Source of the DNA: Clostridium scatologenes
Lineage (GTDB): Bacteria > Bacillota > Clostridia > Clostridiales > Clostridiaceae
DNA: 64,000 nt
Assembly (NCBI RefSeq): GCF_000968375.1
Contig: NZ_CP009933.1
Coordinates: 496,001-560,000, forward strand
Direction: 5' to 3'
This document shows positions 1-8,348 of the stretch, in pieces. Position numbers and translations under genes: made by a program. The notes under the pieces are model-generated. The model did not search any database. It was given only the letters and a program-made list of their open reading frames with translations, and was not told the origin of the DNA. Every line of letters begins with the position of its first letter. Position 1 is the stretch's first letter.

Positions 1-1235
1 AAATAATGGTAAAATTAGATTTAAATAAAACAAAAAGGTTTAAAACAAGACAGGAATTAGTAGAATATATGCAAAATCAAATAGATAGTAACATTTCGGG
101 AGGTACAGCTACAGTAAATCAACTTGAAGAAGCAACGCCTATAGGTGCTCCAATACGTTTAAGACTTACTGGAGATGATTTAGATCAGATTCAAAAGGCT
201 TCTGAAAAAATTGAGCAGCAGCTAAAAAATATGCCTGGAACTATGAATGTAAGAGATGATGCTGCCAAAAAGACTTATGAATTTGAAGTAAATATAGATG
301 AAAATAGAGCATCACAGCTTGGATTATTGAAGTCAGACATTCTACAGCAAATTAATATTGCACTTAAAGGGTATAAAGCATCTACTTATAGAAAAAATGG
401 TAGTGAATATGATATTATGGTTAAAACAAATATTTCGTCTATAGAAGACTTGAAAAATTTATATATCGAATCAAGCATTACAAATAAAAAAATACCTTTA
501 TATGAAGTAGCCTCTATTAAACTTAACTCAGAGATAGATAAGATAACACATTATAAGGAAGATAGAACTATAACCATTTATAGTGATGTTAAAAGTGGAT
601 ATAATTCTGTTAATATAGAAAATGCATTGAAGCAAAAAATAGATGGAATGAATTTAGATCCAATAAAAGTTATATATGATGGAGAGAAAGCTCAAATAAG
701 TAAATACTTTACAAGCCTTGGCGTTGCTGGAATACTTATTTTGGTAATAATCTATGTACTTTTGTTTGTTCAATTCAAATCATTTATGCAGCCTCTTGTA
801 ATAATGTGTTCTCTGCCACTGTCACTTATAGGAGTGGCTATAGGACTTCATGCTTTTGGAATGAATTTGTCACTTACAGCTTTTATGGGAGTAATAAGCT
901 TAATTGGAGTAGTTATAAGAAATGCTATACTTCTTATTGAATATATAAATGATGCTAGGGAAAATGGATTTTCTATAGATGATGCTTGTATGCATGCTGT
1001 AAGTCAAAGATTTAGACCTATAATATTGAGTTCCACAGCAACCATTACAGCATTGATACCACTGGCTTTTTCTGGAAGTGCATTGTTTGGACCTATGTCC
1101 GTTGCTATGATGTGTGGACTTTTGACAGCTACTTTTCTAACATTTATTGTTGTTCCAGTAGTATATTCTTTAATTAATACTAAATTAGAGCAAAGATTAG
1201 CAAATAAAAAACTTCTACAAATGTCTAAAGATTAA
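1..1235 (+). CDS. RND efflux transporter, C-terminal part (5' end outside window)
   Basis: The reading frame is open to the left edge (first full codon at base 3), so only the last ~410 residues of a protein that is normally ~1000 residues are present. Residues ~1-230 look like the second extracytoplasmic pore/docking half of an AcrB/HAE-type pump. From ~235 on there are closely spaced membrane helices typical of TM8-TM12, with the family pattern GVVIRNAILLIEYIN and a conserved RFRPIILSS stretch. RND pumps use the proton gradient to expel drugs or lipids. No partner genes are visible here; a membrane-fusion protein would be expected upstream. The first ATG (base 6) is internal and is not the true start. 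A strong terminator follows. Confident in the family, not in the substrate. Confidence 0.9.
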   Translation, partial: IMVKLDLNKTKRFKTRQELVEYMQNQIDSNISGGTATVNQLEEATPIGAPIRLRLTGDDLDQIQKASEKIEQQLKNMPGTMNVRDDAAKKTYEFEVNIDENRASQLGLLKSDILQQINIALKGYKASTYRKNGSEYDIMVKTNISSIEDLKNLYIESSITNKKIPLYEVASIKLNSEIDKITHYKEDRTITIYSDVKSGYNSVNIENALKQKIDGMNLDPIKVIYDGEKAQISKYFTSLGVAGILILVIIYVLLFVQFKSFMQPLVIMCSLPLSLIGVAIGLHAFGMNLSLTAFMGVISLIGVVIRNAILLIEYINDARENGFSIDDACMHAVSQRFRPIILSSTATITALIPLAFSGSALFGPMSVAMMCGLLTATFLTFIVVPVVYSLINTKLEQRLANKKLLQMSKD

Positions 1236-1323
1236 AAATAGATTAGAAATAACTGTGCTATCAATATCATCACTTCATATTAATTTTGTATATGTGAAAG
1301 TTAAGCTAGTAAATATATTTTAT

Positions 1324-1358
1324 AAATTCTCCAAAGAGTTTCTTTGGAGAATTTTTTT
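1324..1358 (+). terminator. Rho-independent terminator of RND gene
   Basis: Perfect stem AAATTCTCCAAAG with a 5-nt loop, followed by a T-run. Almost the same hairpin recurs after the PfpI-like gene at 8246-8280. Confidence 0.9.
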
Positions 1359-1385
1359 CATATTTAAATAATCACTTGATATCAA

Positions 1386-1451
1386 TATAACAAAAATGTA
1401 ATGTTAATGAAATATACTTCAATTGCTGATATAGATAGAATCATATAAAAT
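1386..1451 (+). promoter_or_regulatory. Promoter and presumed activator box of the Bce-type ABC operon
   Basis: TTGCTG (1423-1428), 17 bp, TAAAAT (1446-1451) forms a weak promoter. Just upstream lies AACAAAAATGTAATGTTAATG with TAATG repeated at 6-bp spacing, the place where OmpR/PhoB-type activators bind. The whole block, down to ~1475, is repeated at 4314-4405 before the glycosyltransferase gene. Confidence 0.7.
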
Positions 1452-1543
1452 AGGTTACATGAAATGAAGTTAACAGTACTGATTAATATCAATAAATGTT
1501 ATAGTAGACAGCCTCCAGATAAAGAAAAAAGGGAGATTTATAA

Positions 1544-2311
1544 ATGAGAAATATATTAAGTGTAGAAAAAATTGAAAAGTATTATGGAAATAAAGATAAT
1601 GTAACAAAGGCTATAGATAATATTAGCTTTAAGGTAGATGAAGGTGAGTTCGTTGGAATAATGGGGCCCTCAGGAAGTGGTAAAACTACATTACTTAACT
1701 GTATATCAACTATTGACAATGTTACTACGGGAAAGATATTAATAAATGATAGTGATATTACAAGATTAAAATCAAAAGCATTAGATAAATTTAGACAAAA
1801 TGAGTTAGGTTTTATATTTCAAGACTTTAATTTATTGGACACCCTTACAGCTTATGAAAATATTGCTTTAGCATTAACAATAAAAGGTGAAAAGAGTTCA
1901 GCAATAGATGAAAAAATAAAAGCAGTAGCACAGTATTTAGAAATAGGATAAGTATTAAATAAATACCCTTATCAGATGTCAGGAGGACAAAAGCAAAGAG
2001 TTGCTTCAGCAAGAGCAATAGTAACTAATCCATCCTTAGTACTTGCAGATGAACCAACAGGGGCGTTGGATTCAAAATCAGCCAGATTATTATTAGAAAG
2101 ATTTGAAACTTTAAATAATAATTTAAAAACTACAATACTTATGGTTACCCATGATTCTTTTACAGCCAGCTATGCTCATAGAATACTTTTTATTAAAGAT
2201 GGAAGAATCTTTAATGAGCTTATAAGAGGTAGCGATACTAGAAAAGAATTTTTTAACAAAATTATAGAAGTAGTAACTCTTCTTGGAGGAGATGACAACA
2301 ATGTATTCTAA
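1544..2311 (+). pseudogene. Bce-type ABC transporter ATPase with an in-frame TAA stop
   Basis: The frame encodes a ~254-residue ATPase of the BceA/MacB class. It has Walker A GPSGSGKTT, a Q-loop region FIFQDFNLLDTL, signature MSGGQKQRV, Walker B VLADEPTGALDS and H-loop VTHDS. Codon 136 (1949-1951) is TAA, and the same frame continues without any shift as VLNKYPYQMSGGQ. One base change therefore splits the protein between the helical domain and the signature motif. Neither half would be an active ATPase alone; an internal start (ATG 1976) could make only the C-terminal part. Length and motifs are otherwise full. The permease follows with overlap. It may be a real inactivating mutation, a sequencing error, or (less likely) suppressed. 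TAA excludes selenocysteine. Confidence 0.9.
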
Positions 2312-4271
2312 GATAGCTATAAACAATATTAAGAAGAGTTATAAGGACTATACTATATATTTCTTAACACTAATATTAGCAGTTTGTATATTTTATAGCT
2401 TTAACTCAATGGATTCGAAAAAGGCACTTGTTCAAATGAAAGCTTCAAATAGGAATTATATATCTAAATTAACAGATATTATATCTGCTTTATCAATATT
2501 TGTATCTATAATATTAGGTAGTTTAATATTATATGCAAATAATTTTTTAATAAAAAGACGTAAAAAAGAATTAGGAATATATATGACTTTAGGTATGGGG
2601 AAAAGAAAAATATCTAGAATTTTAGTAACAGAGACTTTTATAGTTGGAGTTGTATCTTTAATTAGTGGCATTATATTGGGAATTGGAGCAGCACAGGGCT
2701 TATCTATATTTATCTTAAAAGTGCTTGATGTTGGAATTAATGAATATAGGTTTACTGTTTCAACAAGTGCTATATGTAAAACTATATTATACTTTGGAAT
2801 AATGTTTTTAATTGTTATGATATTTAATGTATTTTTGATTTCTAAATATAAAATAATCGATTTATTAACATCAAGTAGAAAGAATGAAGATATAAAATTT
2901 AAAAATCCATTTATATATTTATTAGCATTTATACTATGTGTAACATCACTTGGATTTGCATATAAAACCGTGCTGAAGGTAGGTATGGATTTAAGAAGTC
3001 CTATGTTTATATTATCAATAGCACTTGTAATACTAGGGACAGTGTTATTTTTCTTTAGCTTAGCTGGATTTATATTATATATAGTAAATAAAAATAAAAA
3101 GATATATTTTAAAGGACTAAATATATTTATAATAAAACAAATAAATAGTAAAGTTAATACAAACTTTATATCAATGTCATTAATTTGTTTAATGCTATTT
3201 ATTACAATGGTGGTATTATCTACAGGAATAAGTGCAAAAAAAGATTTTGAAGAAGGATTAAAAAAAAGAGCACCATTTGATGCCAGTATAATAATAAACA
3301 ATGATAATGAAAAAAACAACATAGAAGATATATTAAATAAAATTAATTTTAAAATAAGTAAAAATGAAAAATATGAAGTTTATAATGAATATGATACAAA
3401 GGTAAAGGTGAGAAATTTATTTACTGATACTATTGATGGAAATTTTATTAAAATATCTGATTATAATAAAATGTTGAAATTGAAGGGTGAAAAAGAAATA
3501 AATTTAAATAAGAATGAGGTTTTGATTTTATCAAATTACAACAAGAATGTTAAGGAAATTAATGAAAAATTAAAAAATGATAATAAAGTTCATATCAAAG
3601 AAAGAGAATATCTAGTTAAAAATCACAGGGCTATAGAAGAAAATCTTTATAACTTTGTCATTTCATATAATTTTTGCACAATAGTAATAAATGATGAGTT
3701 TTTATCTGATTATAAAATTAGTAAATCATTACTTAATATAATGTATTCAGATAAGAATAGAGAAGAGAATAATGAAAAATACAACAAAATTTACAAGGAT
3801 TCTATTAATGGCAAGTATAGAAGTCTAAATAGTCCATATATAAATGCTTTTTCAAAGGATGATATTTATTTTGGAGCTAAGAGAGGAGGAACTTCAGTAT
3901 TATTCGTGGGAATATATTTAGGTATGGTGTTTTTAATAGCTAGCACAGCAGTACTAGCTCTTCAACAATTATCAGAAGCCAGTGACAGTATAGAAAGATA
4001 TAAAGCTTTAAAGAGAATTGGTGCAAATAAAAAAATGATAGACAAAACAATTTTCGCTCAAACCTTCATATATTTTAGCCTTCCAGTGATACTTGCATTA
4101 ATTCACTCAGTAGTTGGTATTGCAGTGATTAATGACTATTTCTCTCTCTTAAAGCAGACAAATAGCAGTTGTTCGGTTATAATAACAATTTTAATATTCA
4201 TTGTAATTTATGTAGGATATTTTTATATCACATATGTAGAGTATAAAAATATAGTGAAAAGTAATATTTAA
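2301..4271 (+). CDS. Bce-type ABC transporter permease (FtsX-like)
   Basis: A 656-residue membrane protein opening MYSKIAINNIKKSYKDYTIYF, the usual start of BceB-type permeases. The ATG at 2301 is preferred because GGAGGAG (2285-2291) sits 9 nt upstream and the alignment begins there; it overlaps the end of the ATPase frame by 11 nt. About ten helices are seen: a first FtsX-like block (residues ~50-290), a large extracytoplasmic domain (~310-530) and a final helix group. Bce transporters recognise cell-wall-active peptides such as bacitracin on lipid carriers and signal flux to an intramembrane-sensing kinase; such a kinase pair is encoded at 5983-7670. Function now depends on whether the partner ATPase, which carries an in-frame stop, is made. 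Confidence 0.88.
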   Translation: MYSKIAINNIKKSYKDYTIYFLTLILAVCIFYSFNSMDSKKALVQMKASNRNYISKLTDIISALSIFVSIILGSLILYANNFLIKRRKKELGIYMTLGMGKRKISRILVTETFIVGVVSLISGIILGIGAAQGLSIFILKVLDVGINEYRFTVSTSAICKTILYFGIMFLIVMIFNVFLISKYKIIDLLTSSRKNEDIKFKNPFIYLLAFILCVTSLGFAYKTVLKVGMDLRSPMFILSIALVILGTVLFFFSLAGFILYIVNKNKKIYFKGLNIFIIKQINSKVNTNFISMSLICLMLFITMVVLSTGISAKKDFEEGLKKRAPFDASIIINNDNEKNNIEDILNKINFKISKNEKYEVYNEYDTKVKVRNLFTDTIDGNFIKISDYNKMLKLKGEKEINLNKNEVLILSNYNKNVKEINEKLKNDNKVHIKEREYLVKNHRAIEENLYNFVISYNFCTIVINDEFLSDYKISKSLLNIMYSDKNREENNEKYNKIYKDSINGKYRSLNSPYINAFSKDDIYFGAKRGGTSVLFVGIYLGMVFLIASTAVLALQQLSEASDSIERYKALKRIGANKKMIDKTIFAQTFIYFSLPVILALIHSVVGIAVINDYFSLLKQTNSSCSVIITILIFIVIYVGYFYITYVEYKNIVKSNI

Positions 4272-4275
4272 TTTT

Positions 4276-4312
4276 AATTCCCTCAGACTTAAGTGTCTGA
4301 AGGAATTTTTTA
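4276..4312 (+). terminator. Terminator of the ABC operon
   Basis: Interrupted stem AATTCCCTCAGACTT / AAGTGTCTGAAGGAATT followed by a T-run. Confidence 0.85.
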
Positions 4313-4313
4313 T

Positions 4314-4384
4314 ATTAACATAACAAAAATGTAATGTAAATGAAATATAGTTCAATCGATACCACAAATAGAATTATGTAAAAT
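4314..4384 (+). promoter_or_regulatory. Second copy of the Bce promoter/activator block
   Basis: ATAACAAAAATGTAATGTAA followed by ATGAAATATAGTTCAAT repeats the sequence at 1386-1423 with few changes, and TAAAAT (4379-4384) lies at the same distance; the -35 (TCGATA, 4356-4361) is poor, as expected for an activated promoter. The equal layout suggests co-regulation with the ABC operon. Confidence 0.7.
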
Positions 4385-4491
4385 AAGTTACATAGAATGA
4401 AGTGAAATTTTTTAGTGCCAGTGTGTTAAAAATAATATTTTGATTTCTATGTTATTTTGCTTCATATGAAAATTTAGGAGAGTGTTGATTT

Positions 4492-5855
4492 ATGAAAGTA
4501 GAAAGCTTAAAGAAAGGACTTTATTATGAAATTATATTAATTCTTGGATTAGTTGCATCAATATTGTTGGTAATACTTGTAGGTACAATGCCCTTTTCAG
4601 ACTTTAAGTACTATTATGATCTTGCTGCTAACATAGCTAATGGATTACATTGGGGAGATACTTATACGTCTATAGGGTATTCTATAGTACTTGGTGGTAT
4701 TTTTAAATTGTTTGGTGCTAGTTTAATAAAGGCAAAGATATTTAATTTGATACTTACACTTACAAGTAATATATGCTTTTTATTAATACTTAATAAATTA
4801 GATATTAATGAAAAGACAAGAAAGATTATTTTTGCTGTATTTGTATTTATGCCTAATAATGTATTTTATAACAGTATTATAGCTACTGAAATATTGTTTA
4901 CTACAATATTACTAATCATAACTAATATTTATTTTAGCAAAATAAAATACAAGTATATATATATTGGGGTATTAACTGGAGTTAATACAATAATTAAATC
5001 ATTCTTTATTATATTTGTTATTGCAGTATTTTTAGTAGATTTATTGAAAGAAAAAAAGATATTAAAATCAATACAAAATTCTTTAATTGTGTTTATAACT
5101 TGTATATTGGTGATATCGCCTTGGGTTTATAGAAATACAAAACTTATTGGTCAGTTTACATATATATCAAATAATGGGGGCATAGTTTTATATATATATC
5201 AAATAATGGGGGCATAGTTTTATATATTAATAATAACTCTCAAAATAAATTAGGAAGATGGATGCCAGCGGATAATGTGGAAAACTCACTTGTAAAAACA
5301 GAAAAATATAAAAAAGCAAATGCAACTGAGAAAAATATAATATTAGCTGATGCAGCAAAACAGTGGATTAAAAGTCATCCAGTGGAGTTCATTCAGCTTG
5401 GTTTTAAAAGATTATTTAATACATATTTAGTAGGTGATGATGTTTTATATGGTATTAATGGAAGCCACTTAAGTTATAATGCAAGATTTATGCTTTGTAT
5501 TATAACAAATGTTATAAGAGATGTAGTATTTATTCCTGCTGTTATTTATATAATAATTTATAGTAAATTAATCTTAAAATCTATTATTGCTAATAAAACA
5601 GATATTCTAAACAAATTTAATATATATATTGTAGTGTTATTTTTTATGTTTACTACTATATACTTTGTAACAGAAGGACAAGGAAGATATGCATTTCCTG
5701 AAATCTTCATAATGATATATTCTTTCTTTGAATATGTGAAACTTATAATATTGAAACATAGGAAGTATGTTTATAAGAGTGTTGATATTGATTTAAAGAG
5801 GGGAATTTTAAGTTCCACTAAGGTAGCAAGTATTTATAATACCTTGATAAAATAG
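4492..5855 (+). pseudogene. GT-C type membrane glycosyltransferase, frame broken by a 32-bp duplication
   Basis: Starts at ATG 4492 after AGGAGAG. The first 241 residues form a multi-helix protein of the dolichyl-P-mannose/ArnT-like GT-C class, with an acidic first-loop stretch FSDFKYYYDLA. At 5161-5224 a 32-bp unit is present twice in tandem, which shifts the frame and ends the protein at 5217. Removing one copy restores a continuous frame (GGIVLYINNNSQNKLGRWMP) to the stop at 5855 and gives a 443-residue protein, a normal size for the family. The gene lies between the ABC operon and the regulator pair and shares an upstream block with the ABC operon. It probably modifies the cell envelope. 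The broken state may be fixed or reversible by slippage. Confidence 0.85.
5161..5224 (+). repeat. Exact 32-bp tandem duplication inside the glycosyltransferase gene
   Basis: 5161-5192 and 5193-5224 are identical; each unit begins TATATATCAAATAATGGGGG. Because 32 is not a multiple of 3, the number of copies decides the reading frame: one copy is in frame, two copies are out. Confidence 0.97.
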
Positions 5856-5903
5856 GATATTAAGATGTAGTAAAAACTAATATTTAAATTTATAATAATT
5901 ATT

Positions 5904-5952
5904 AAGAGACTGCTCAAATCAATCTGAAAAATTTCTATTGAAGCAGTTTCTT
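5904..5952 (+). terminator. Hairpin, possible weak terminator
   Basis: AAGAGACTGCTCAA pairs imperfectly with TTGAAGCAGTTTCTT across a ~20-nt loop; the U-run after it is poor. It separates the glycosyltransferase from the regulator genes. Confidence 0.45.
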
Positions 5953-5982
5953 GTATTCTATATAGGAGGGGCAAGGAAAATT

Positions 5983-6654
5983 ATGAAAAAGATTATTATT
6001 ATTGAAAATGATGAAGTTATAAGAGAAGAATTACAAAATTTTTTAAAAAAATATGGATATGATATAAAAGTACCTGTAGAGTTTAATGACATAATAAAAT
6101 ATATTGAAGATGAGAATGCAAATCTTATATTATTAGACATAAATCTTCCTGTTTTTGATGGTTACTATATATGTAGAGAAATACGTAAAACTTCAGATAT
6201 TCCAATTATAATAGTTACAAGCAGAGACAGCGAAGTAGATGAGTTAATGAGTATGAATTTAGGGGCAGATGATTTTATAACCAAGCCTTATAATACAGAC
6301 ATATTACTAGCAAGAATAACAAATTTATTAAAAAGAGCATATGGCAATTTGAAAAATAATAATCTATTAAGCTATAAAGATTTTAATTTAAATCTTTCAA
6401 ATGCAACGGTTAATTATAAGGATAATTCTTTAGAGCTAACCAAAAATGAAGTTAAAATACTCTCATATTTGATTAATAATAAGGGAAATATAGTAAAAAG
6501 AGATTCACTTATGGAATACTTGTGGAAAGCAGACTACTTTGTAGATGACAGCACCTTAACTGTTAATATTAATAGATTAAGGAAAAAGCTTCAGGAAATA
6601 GGAATAGAAAATCCAATAGAAACAAGAAGAGGACTAGGGTATATTATGCCATGA
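5983..6654 (+). CDS. Response regulator, OmpR family (BceR-like)
   Basis: 223 residues from ATG 5983, chosen because GGAGGGG lies ~10 nt upstream; the frame extends to a TTG at 5938 but without a good ribosome site. Receiver domain 1-115: acidic E8/D10 region, phosphoacceptor D52 in LILLDINLP, and the conserved Lys in TKPYN. C-terminal winged helix ~125-223 (LTKNEVKILSYL, RGLGYIMP). The kinase gene overlaps by ATGA, so the two are translationally coupled. By context it should activate the ABC operon and the glycosyltransferase through the duplicated boxes at 1386 and 4314. Confidence 0.9.
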   Translation: MKKIIIIENDEVIREELQNFLKKYGYDIKVPVEFNDIIKYIEDENANLILLDINLPVFDGYYICREIRKTSDIPIIIVTSRDSEVDELMSMNLGADDFITKPYNTDILLARITNLLKRAYGNLKNNNLLSYKDFNLNLSNATVNYKDNSLELTKNEVKILSYLINNKGNIVKRDSLMEYLWKADYFVDDSTLTVNINRLRKKLQEIGIENPIETRRGLGYIMP

Positions 6655-7670
6655 GTATAGGTGAATTTATTAAAGATAAAATTGTTATAATGTCATGTAA
6701 TATTCTGATGTTTATTATACTCACAGTTATAATGATAGCTATTAACGTTAAATTCATCATAATTGTATTTGTCTTTTGTATATGGTTTTTTCCGTTAATT
6801 TCATATATGGCTTTAGAATTTATGAAATATAAAAATTATTATGATGAGATTGAAAGCATATTAGAAAAATTGGATAAGAAATATCTACTTCCAGAGATGA
6901 TAGAGGAAGCAAACTTTATACAAGGTGAAAAACTTAATTGTATACTTAAAGAAATAAGCAGAGATATGCATGAGAATGTAAAATATTATAAAGATATGCA
7001 AGAAGATTATAGAGAATACATAGAGGCGTGGGTGCATGAAATTAAGACACCAATAGCTTCCGGAAAGTTGATAGTTACAAATAATCAAAATGAAGTAACT
7101 AATAAAATAGACTTTCAGCTGGATAGAATTGAGGGATTTGTAGAACAGGTGCTTTATTATTCCCGAAGTAATAATGTTAGTAAAGACTATATTATAAAGC
7201 AGGTTAATCTTGATACTGTAGTAAGAAATGTAGTCAAAAGAAATTATAGAGATTTTATTCATAAGAAGGTAAAATTACATATAAAAGATGTTAATGAGAT
7301 TATATATACTGATAGAAAATGGACTGAATTTATTATTAATCAAATAATTAGTAATTCTATAAAGTATTCAAGCAACAAAGAACCAATGATAATTATATCT
7401 TCAGTTAAAAAAGTTAATTCAGTAATGTTAACTATAGAGGATAATGGAGTAGGTATAATAGATAAAGATATAAATAGAGTTTTTGAAAAAGGATTCACTG
7501 GTGATAATGGAAGAAGATTTAGCAAAAGTACAGGAATGGGGTTGTATATATGCAAAAAGCTTTGTTTAAAATTAGGATTAAAAATTGACATTGCTTCTGA
7601 TGTTAATAAAGGAACTAAAGTTACATTAGTATTTCCTATGTCAAGTATGACAACTTTTACATGTGATTGA
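6651..7670 (+). CDS. Intramembrane-sensing histidine kinase (BceS-like)
   Basis: 339 residues. Two helices near the N-terminus (~12-34 and ~36-58) have almost no extracytoplasmic loop, which is the mark of BceS-type kinases that take their signal from the partner permease. The H-box is WVHEIKTPIAS with His129; N-box NQIISNSIKYSS, G1 DNGVGI and G2 TGMGLYICKKL follow. Overlaps the regulator gene by 4 nt (ATGA). If the ABC ATPase at 1544 is truly dead, this kinase may have lost its flux signal. Confidence 0.9.
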   Translation: MSIGEFIKDKIVIMSCNILMFIILTVIMIAINVKFIIIVFVFCIWFFPLISYMALEFMKYKNYYDEIESILEKLDKKYLLPEMIEEANFIQGEKLNCILKEISRDMHENVKYYKDMQEDYREYIEAWVHEIKTPIASGKLIVTNNQNEVTNKIDFQLDRIEGFVEQVLYYSRSNNVSKDYIIKQVNLDTVVRNVVKRNYRDFIHKKVKLHIKDVNEIIYTDRKWTEFIINQIISNSIKYSSNKEPMIIISSVKKVNSVMLTIEDNGVGIIDKDINRVFEKGFTGDNGRRFSKSTGMGLYICKKLCLKLGLKIDIASDVNKGTKVTLVFPMSSMTTFTCD

Positions 7671-7718
7671 TAATATATTTATTAAAGTTAAATATTAATT
7701 TTATGAGGAGGAATTAGT

Positions 7719-8237
7719 ATGGAAAATAATAAAAAAGTTTTAAGTCTTATTCATAGTGATTTTGAGGATTTAGAATTTTGGTATCCTATTTTAAGGCTTA
7801 AGGAAGAAGGAGTAGAAGTAATTGTAGCTGGTGAAAAAGCTGATAAAAAATATATTGGTAAGTATGGAGTTCCTGCACACTCAGATTGTGCTTTTTCAGA
7901 AATAAATGTAGAAGAATTTGATGGTATTTTGATACCAGGAGGATGGGCTCCAGATAAACTAAGAAGATTTCCAGAAGTTATAGACATAGTAAGAAAGATG
8001 AATGATGAAAACAAGGTAGTAGGACAAATATGTCACGCTGGATGGGTAGCAATTTCAGCAAAGATTTTAAAAGGAAAAAAGGTTACAAGTACGCCTGGAA
8101 TAAAGGATGATATGGAAAATGCAGGTGCAACCTGGATTGATGAAGCTGTAGTTGTAGACAAGAATCTTGTTTCCAGCAGACGACCAATGGATTTACCTTT
8201 ATATATGAAAAAATATATTGAAGTTTTGAATAAGTAG
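7719..8237 (+). CDS. DJ-1/PfpI family protein
   Basis: 172 residues, the usual length of the PfpI/YfkM class, with the nucleophile elbow GQICHAGW (Cys105-His106) and GGWAPDKLRRFP near residues 74-85. Proteins of this fold act as glyoxalases, deglycases or chaperone-like stress proteins; sequence alone does not separate these. Has its own ribosome site (GAGGAG, 8-10 nt from ATG) and is followed by a strong terminator. Confidence 0.85.
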   Translation: MENNKKVLSLIHSDFEDLEFWYPILRLKEEGVEVIVAGEKADKKYIGKYGVPAHSDCAFSEINVEEFDGILIPGGWAPDKLRRFPEVIDIVRKMNDENKVVGQICHAGWVAISAKILKGKKVTSTPGIKDDMENAGATWIDEAVVVDKNLVSSRRPMDLPLYMKKYIEVLNK

Positions 8238-8245
8238 GTTATAAT

Positions 8246-8280
8246 AAATTCTCCAAGAAGTTTCTTTGGAGAATTTTTTT
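8246..8280 (+). terminator. Terminator after PfpI-like gene
   Basis: Stem AAATTCTCCAA / TTGGAGAATTT plus seven T. Near copy of the hairpin at 1324-1358. Confidence 0.9.
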
Positions 8281-8348
8281 ATGACTATAAAAAAGTTCTA
8301 CATGTTTGTAATAAATATTTAGTATAATAGTTGTACGAGGTGAGTTCT

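Noticed and set aside
1949..1951. Recoding of the ATPase stop as selenocysteine
   Set aside because: The codon is TAA, not TGA, and relatives are not known to have Sec there; a mutation is simpler.
2456..3322. Long open frame (288 codons) on the minus strand
   Set aside because: Lies wholly inside the permease gene, has no ribosome site, and its hydrophobic sequence is what the complement of a membrane-protein gene gives in AT-rich DNA.
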